Shown here piece by piece: positions 59,724-64,000 of a DNA stretch of 64,000 nucleotides. How positions within the stretch are numbered: position 1 is the first letter of the stretch; each line of letters starts with the position of its first letter. Under the pieces are notes generated by a model. It had not been told where the DNA came from. It ran no database searches and saw only the letters and a program-made list of their open reading frames with translations. Source of the DNA: JADGGM01 sp025449955 (GTDB taxonomy: Bacteria > Gemmatimonadota > Gemmatimonadetes > Gemmatimonadales > Gemmatimonadaceae); contig DATBNO010000029.1 of NCBI GenBank assembly GCA_036554285.1, forward strand, positions 68,665-132,664. The letters run 5' to 3'. Both the position numbers and the translations under genes were made by a program.

Positions 59724-61232
59724 GTGCTGCTCGACGCAAGACGCTTCAGTGGTGGAACCACGCTCGATACGGACGTGTGCATCGTCGGCGCAGGTCCAGC
59801 GGGCCTGGTGCTGGCGGCCGAACTCGCCGGCCGATGCGACCTGATTCTCCTCGAGAGTGGCGGCGATCACGACGAGCCCGATGCGCAGGCGCTCAACGAT
59901 GGCGACCTCATCGGGAATGAATATGCAGGCTTGGGCGCCACGCGCCATAGGCAAGTGGGTGGGACCTCGAACATCTGGAATACGCCGGTGGACGGTGCCG
60001 CCGGCGCCAAGTACGTGCCGCTCGACGCGCTCGACTTCCATCGCGGGACCGCCCGCCCGTTCGGCAACTGGCCGTTTGGCCTAACGGAACTGCACGGCGA
60101 CTACGTGCGGGCCCAGCAGCTGTGCGGCCTCGGCTCGTTCTCGTACGACGCCGCCGCGTGGGTGCAGGCCGGGCGTGCGCCGTGGGCCGACACCGGCGCG
60201 CTCGTGTCGCGGGTATACCAGCTCGGCACGCGGCACGCATTGTCGGCACCGCTTTGCACCGCCGTCGAGCGCGCGACCGATGTGCGTCTCTGCACGCATG
60301 CCACCGTGATCGCGCTGCGTCGCGACGCCGCACGGCGGCGGGTGACACGCCTCTCGGTGGCGACGCCCGGCGGTGCGCCGTGGGATGTCCGCGCGTCGCG
60401 CGTGGTGCTCGCGGCCGGCGCGGTGGAGAATGCGCGCCTCTTGCTCCTAACGGACGACGGCGCCGGATGCGCCGGCAACGATTCGGGATGGCTCGGCCGC
60501 GGTTTCATGGAGCATCCGCGCGACAGCGCGATCGTGCTGCGTCCGCGCACGAGCGAGCTGTATGCGACGGCGGGCTTCTACGACCTGCACCACTCGGCGA
60601 GCGACACGTGGATTCTCGGCCGGCTCGCCCTCGACGACAATGTGCTGCACGCCGGCGGCGTGCCTAACGCATCGGCCACGCTGCTCGCGCGCCCGCGCGC
60701 GCCGCTGGCGACGGTTCGTGCCGCGATGCCGGCGAGGGGGCGCCGGTGGCTGCCGGCCGGCGGTCACGGGTGGTCGCGGCGAGCGCATGCCGCGCGGTGG
60801 TTCGACGGTTTCACGGTGTTGCTCAACGTCGAACACCTGCCGCATCCGGACAATCGCGTCACGTTGGGCCGCCGCCGCGATGCGTTAGGCGTGCCGGTGC
60901 CGGTGCTCGAGTGGCGATGGCGGCCGGACGACCAGCGCGGGCTCGATCGCCTGCGCGCGCTCGTAGCGGCAGAGCTCGGCCGCGTGGGTCGCGTGACCGT
61001 CGAGGACGCGCGTCGCCCGGATCCCAACGCCCATCACCACGCCGGCACGACGCGCATGCACGATGATCCGGCGCTCGGCGTGGTCGATCGCGACGCGCGC
61101 GTGCACGGCATGGACAACCTGTACGTGGCCGGCGCGTCGATCTTCCCGACTGCCGGGTTCGCCAATCCGGTGCTGACGATCGTCGCGCTCACCGTGCGAC
61201 TCGCCAGGCACTTGCTCGGCGAGTCCGCGTAG
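59724..61232 (+). CDS. GMC-type FAD oxidoreductase
   Basis: 502 residues, GTG start with GAGGAG just before it. FAD-binding VCIVGAGPAGLVLAAELAG and ESGGD near the N-terminus; ASRVVLAAGAVENARLLLL; and the GMC C-terminal signature NAHHHAGTTRMHDDPALGVVDRDARVHGMDNLYVAGASIFPTAGFANPVLTIVALTVRLA, with the catalytic His pair. Some glucose-methanol-choline relatives act on sugars or sterols. Linked divergently to a glycosyltransferase and phosphodiesterase, it may oxidise a saccharide or lipid head group, but the substrate is not known. Confidence 0.9.
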   Translation: MLLDARRFSGGTTLDTDVCIVGAGPAGLVLAAELAGRCDLILLESGGDHDEPDAQALNDGDLIGNEYAGLGATRHRQVGGTSNIWNTPVDGAAGAKYVPLDALDFHRGTARPFGNWPFGLTELHGDYVRAQQLCGLGSFSYDAAAWVQAGRAPWADTGALVSRVYQLGTRHALSAPLCTAVERATDVRLCTHATVIALRRDAARRRVTRLSVATPGGAPWDVRASRVVLAAGAVENARLLLLTDDGAGCAGNDSGWLGRGFMEHPRDSAIVLRPRTSELYATAGFYDLHHSASDTWILGRLALDDNVLHAGGVPNASATLLARPRAPLATVRAAMPARGRRWLPAGGHGWSRRAHAARWFDGFTVLLNVEHLPHPDNRVTLGRRRDALGVPVPVLEWRWRPDDQRGLDRLRALVAAELGRVGRVTVEDARRPDPNAHHHAGTTRMHDDPALGVVDRDARVHGMDNLYVAGASIFPTAGFANPVLTIVALTVRLARHLLGESA

Positions 61233-61246
61233 GTGTTCGGCGCAGA

Positions 61247-63772
61247 TCAGTCGGAGCGCAGGGCGACCACCGGGTCGGTACGGGAGGCGCGCCAGGCGGG
61301 CACGGCGGACGCCGCGACGCCGACGATGGTGAGCACGGCGGCCACGACGGCCAACACGACGGGATCGTGCGGCGACGTGTCGTAGAGCATCGACGCGACG
61401 ACTGTGCCTAACGCAAGCGACGCGGCCACGCCGACCACGACGCCGACCAATACCACGCGCACGCCCTCGCGGACCACGAGCGCCATCACGTGCTCGTTGC
61501 GGGCGCCGAGCGCCATCCGCACGCCCATCTCGTGCGTGCGCTGACTAACGGAATACGCGAGTACGCTGTAGACACCGATCGCCGCCACCACGAGGGCAAG
61601 CGCACCGAACACCGAGAAGAGCCATGCGCCCTCGCGCCATGGCGACAATTGCTCGTGCACCTCGCTGGCGCTCGTCTCGATCCATGGCGGCTCGGCGGTT
61701 GGGAACACGTCGCGGACCGTCCGCCGGAGCGCCGCAATCACCGCACTTCGTTGGGCCGACGCCGCGCGAACAATGAGATAGTCCGGGTACGCGAGTAAAC
61801 CCTTGCCGATCTCCTGCGCCGACGGAACGATGACGTTCGCCTCCGGCCGTTCGACGAGCGTGAACAGGTGCGCGTCGTGTGTCACGCCGACGACGCGCGT
61901 GCACGGTTCGGTGGCCAACCTGATCACCAAGCACTGTCCAATCGGATCGCGGCCGGACCAGTATGCGCGTGCTGCCGTTTCGTTCACCACGGCCACGAGT
62001 GGCGAGCCCGCATTGTCGCTGGCATCGAACACCCGACCGCGTACGAGCCGCACACCCGTGGTTTGGAAGTAGCCGGCCTCTACCGCGTTCACCGTGGGCG
62101 GCACGCCGTTGACGTTAGGCGCCATGCGGCCGCCGTCGACAAAAATGTCCACTTGCAAGAACCCCCGCATCGGCGGCGCCGAAGCCAGTGCCGCCGCCTC
62201 GACACCGGACACCCGACCCATGCGCGCCGCGACCTGCCGCAGCCCAGTGGTCACCTCGACCACGTGCTTCTGATCGAAGTAGTCCACGTAATGGCCCTGC
62301 GAGTCCGCGAAGAACACCGTCGCATAGATGAGGCGATCGGCGTCGAATCCGACGTCGATCGCGCGTGCGCCCGAGAGGCTGCGTACGAAGAGACCCGCGC
62401 CGACGAGCAGCACCACCGAGAGTGCCGATTGGACAAGAATCAGCGACGCACGAAATCTCGAGTGCTCCGCCGCCTGTCCCGCGCGCACGCCTGACTTGAG
62501 CGAGTTCGTGAGATCGGGCCGGCTCGCGCGCAGCGCCGGCGTTAGGCATGCGACCAGACCGGTGGCGAGAGCGACTCCAACGGCGAAGGCGGTCATGCGC
62601 CAGTCGAGCACCGGCCCGCGGGCCTCCGTCGCGGGCAGAATCGCGTGGCGCAGGGCCACCGCGCCCCACACGCCCGCCAGCAATGCCGCCGCGCCTGCGA
62701 TCGAGGCGAGCACCATGCCTTCCGTTAGGAGCTGGGCGATGAGGCGGCCGGGGGACACGCCGAGTGCAAGGCGGACCGCGATCTCACGCCGCCGTCCGTC
62801 GGCGCGCGCGAGCAGGAGGTTGGCGACGTTCGCGCACGCGATGAGCAGCACGATCAGCGCGACGCCCAAGAGCCGCGTCGTGATGGCCACGTCGGTCTTC
62901 GGCGGCAGTGCGGGTCCCCGGTCGGCCTGGATCGGGCCGACCAGGAACGTGGCCGATTCGGGCGCGTGAGGCGCGTTCGCGACCTCGCCGCGATTGAACG
63001 CGACCGTGGCGGCCGACGCCAGCCATTCGTTAGGCGTGTGCGGCCGGACCCGGGCCAGGATGCGCACTTGGCCGAAGCTCCGCCAGCTTTCGTACCACGG
63101 CTCGCCGGCGATCACTGGAGACGGATACGTCGCCAACGGAAGCCACACGTCGACCGGCTCGAGGTCGATACCCGTGAATCCGCGCTGCGTCACGCCGATG
63201 ATGGTGTACTGCTGTCGAGCGATGGGCACGACGCGGCCGATGACGTGCGGATCGCCGCCGAAGCGACGCTGCCAAGAGTCGTAGCTGATCACCGCCACGA
63301 GGGCGGCATTCCCCATGCGATCGTCGTCGGGACCGAACAGCCGGCCCATCGCCGCATGCACGCCGAGCAGGGGAAAGAGGTCCGCGGCCGCGTACACGCC
63401 CTGGTCCGGCGCGGCGTCGGCGTTGCCGACGTGAATCGAATCCGGCGCCATGTACGCGGCCGTCCGCGCACGCGTCGCGATGCTCTGCCTGACGGCCAGA
63501 TACTGCGGGTAGCCAATCTCGCTGACGATTCTCGGCTGACCGAAGAAGGTCGAACGCGCGTAGAGGCGCCGCAGCGATCCTGGATCGGTCACGCCGGCCG
63601 GTGTTTGCAAGAACAACCGGTCGGCGACTGAAAAGAGCGCTGTGTTCGCTCCGACGCCGAGGGCGAGTGTCGCGACCACCATCGCCGCGAATCCCGGCGA
63701 TCGGCGCAGACTTCGCACCGCGTACGCGAGATCTTGTCGCACGTGATCGAGACCGAGGGTGATCGACGCCAT
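61247..63772 (-). CDS. ADOP-family ABC transporter permease (MacB/FtsX-like)
   Basis: 841 residues. An N-terminal ~45-residue start (LDHVRQDLAYAVRSLRRSPGFAAMVVATLALGVGANTALF) is characteristic of the acidobacterial duplicated orphan permease group. A large MacB-type periplasmic domain and two four-helix FtsX permease sets follow, the last ending in SAVPAWRASRTDPVVALRSD. Such permeases probably act without an obvious ATPase gene beside them; none is seen here. ATG 63772 is preferred to ATG 63775 because GGAGG lies 5 bases before it. The usual PadR regulator is not visible in the last 200 bases. Confidence 0.9.
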   Translation of the reverse strand: MASITLGLDHVRQDLAYAVRSLRRSPGFAAMVVATLALGVGANTALFSVADRLFLQTPAGVTDPGSLRRLYARSTFFGQPRIVSEIGYPQYLAVRQSIATRARTAAYMAPDSIHVGNADAAPDQGVYAAADLFPLLGVHAAMGRLFGPDDDRMGNAALVAVISYDSWQRRFGGDPHVIGRVVPIARQQYTIIGVTQRGFTGIDLEPVDVWLPLATYPSPVIAGEPWYESWRSFGQVRILARVRPHTPNEWLASAATVAFNRGEVANAPHAPESATFLVGPIQADRGPALPPKTDVAITTRLLGVALIVLLIACANVANLLLARADGRRREIAVRLALGVSPGRLIAQLLTEGMVLASIAGAAALLAGVWGAVALRHAILPATEARGPVLDWRMTAFAVGVALATGLVACLTPALRASRPDLTNSLKSGVRAGQAAEHSRFRASLILVQSALSVVLLVGAGLFVRSLSGARAIDVGFDADRLIYATVFFADSQGHYVDYFDQKHVVEVTTGLRQVAARMGRVSGVEAAALASAPPMRGFLQVDIFVDGGRMAPNVNGVPPTVNAVEAGYFQTTGVRLVRGRVFDASDNAGSPLVAVVNETAARAYWSGRDPIGQCLVIRLATEPCTRVVGVTHDAHLFTLVERPEANVIVPSAQEIGKGLLAYPDYLIVRAASAQRSAVIAALRRTVRDVFPTAEPPWIETSASEVHEQLSPWREGAWLFSVFGALALVVAAIGVYSVLAYSVSQRTHEMGVRMALGARNEHVMALVVREGVRVVLVGVVVGVAASLALGTVVASMLYDTSPHDPVVLAVVAAVLTIVGVAASAVPAWRASRTDPVVALRSD

Positions 63773-63776
63773 CATC

Positions 63777-63814
63777 TCCTCCCGCTGCCTTACGGTCCTC
63801 CCGCTGCCTTACGG
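63777..63814. repeat. 19-bp perfect tandem duplication over the ribosome site of the ADOP gene
   Basis: TCCTCCCGCTGCCTTACGG at 63777-63795 is repeated exactly at 63796-63814. On the minus strand each copy contains GGGAGGA, so the gene has two Shine-Dalgarno copies 19 bases apart; the proximal one is used. Likely a recent slippage event; it could also tune translation. Confidence 0.95.
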
Positions 63815-64000
63815 AGAATTGGACTCCATGGCTGACCCTGCCAGCGGCTCAGCACGTGAGAATCGTGCGCCGGCCACGCCTCGCGCAAGGCCCTGGGGTG
63901 AACGCCTCGCCGGAGATGCCCAACGCCCGGCGCTTCCTACCCACGGAACTTCGTCCCTGCACGTAATCTTGGTGAGATGGCGCAGGGTTACGAGGGGCTG
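63815..64000. other. Right-end stretch with no supported gene
   Basis: 186 bases. A frame open from ATG 63832 to the end of the window has arginine-rich, unremarkable content and no clear family. On the minus strand it lies upstream of the ADOP gene and would hold its promoter, but I see no good boxes. Confidence 0.3.

Larger units (their letters stand above)
1..64000. repeat. Dispersed GTTAGGC / GCCTAAC word, about 95 copies
   Basis: By hand count about 95 exact copies across both strands, roughly one per 670 bases. With 70% GC and independent bases about 6-7 would be expected. Examples: 368, 891, 2232, 2857, 3836, 10716, 12112, 15074, 22546, 24688, 29648, 33239, 39082, 44553, 51129, 57466, 60662, 63028. 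The base before is very often C or G. It occurs in all reading phases (TTA-GGC Leu-Gly, GTT-AGG Val-Arg, CCT-AAC Pro-Asn) and across stop codons. Rarer variants are GTTAGCC, GTTAGTC and CTAACGG. Long gaps occur near 5.6-9.9 kb, 15.1-18.3 kb and 46.3-48.7 kb. Confidence 0.85.

Noticed and set aside
1..64000. CRISPR array, insertion sequence, prophage or tRNA gene
   Set aside because: No regularly spaced repeats, transposase or integrase motifs, phage structural genes or cloverleaf with TTCGA-type arm found on reading both strands.
63815..64000. PadR regulator expected beside an ADOP permease
   Set aside because: Neither strand of the last 186 bases translates to the winged-helix pattern of PadR; the gene may lie outside the window.

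Overview
The window is about 70% GC, gene-dense, and free of recognisable tRNA or rRNA genes, insertion sequences, prophage or CRISPR arrays. Its gene content suggests a chromosomal segment of a Gemmatimonadota-like bacterium. The pointers are several Ser/Thr kinases with membrane or coiled-coil tails, a very long ADOP-type ABC permease, S9 and CocE-type secreted peptidases, small Asp/Arg-rich secreted proteins, and short ECF sigma operons. This assignment is inferred from gene style, not from a marker gene.

Layout. 1-1412: end of soxZ and an exported metallo-beta-lactamase-fold hydrolase. 1635-7088: four overlapping genes forming a phosphorelay: a degenerate GspE/PilB-like ATPase fused to a receiver, an Hpt protein, a lone receiver and a three-PAS histidine kinase. 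7183-9978: a CGNR regulator, a TetR-ECF sigma pair with a palindromic operator, and a GNAT acetyltransferase. 9988-15379: a DEIH-box helicase, a secreted protein, a tiny SelW-like gene with an in-frame TGA (candidate selenoprotein), a pseudopilin and an unknown protein. 15682-19279: a DRRD-repeat protein, an aconitase-superfamily enzyme and an alpha/beta hydrolase. 19303-28053: two tandem paralogous kinases, Lon, and a class A penicillin-binding protein. 28214-30061: glutamine-dependent NAD synthetase.

30055-40474 is a chemotaxis block. cheA-cheW-mcp-cheR-cheD-cheY-cheX run leftward without cheB; a receiver gene, an HNH nuclease and a membrane MCP follow. 40504-46859 holds a HIT protein, a TPR-CHAT protease-like protein overlapping a Ser/Thr kinase, and a convergent ECF sigma/anti-sigma pair. 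47084-49192 is a fused alpha-beta 2-oxoacid dehydrogenase E1. 49268-57057 has small unknowns, two exported peptidases/hydrolases, a DUF4287 protein and a YciI protein. 57202-61232 is a phosphodiesterase/glycosyltransferase pair divergent from a GMC-type oxidoreductase. The end holds the ADOP permease with a 19-bp tandem duplication over its ribosome-binding region.

Across the whole window one DNA word stands out. GTTAGGC (or GCCTAAC) occurs about 95 times by my hand count, against about 6-7 expected from base composition. It occurs in different reading frames, in both orientations, in intergenic DNA and across stop codons, so it is a DNA-level signal and not a protein motif. This word and the candidate SelW selenoprotein are the two observations I would check first.
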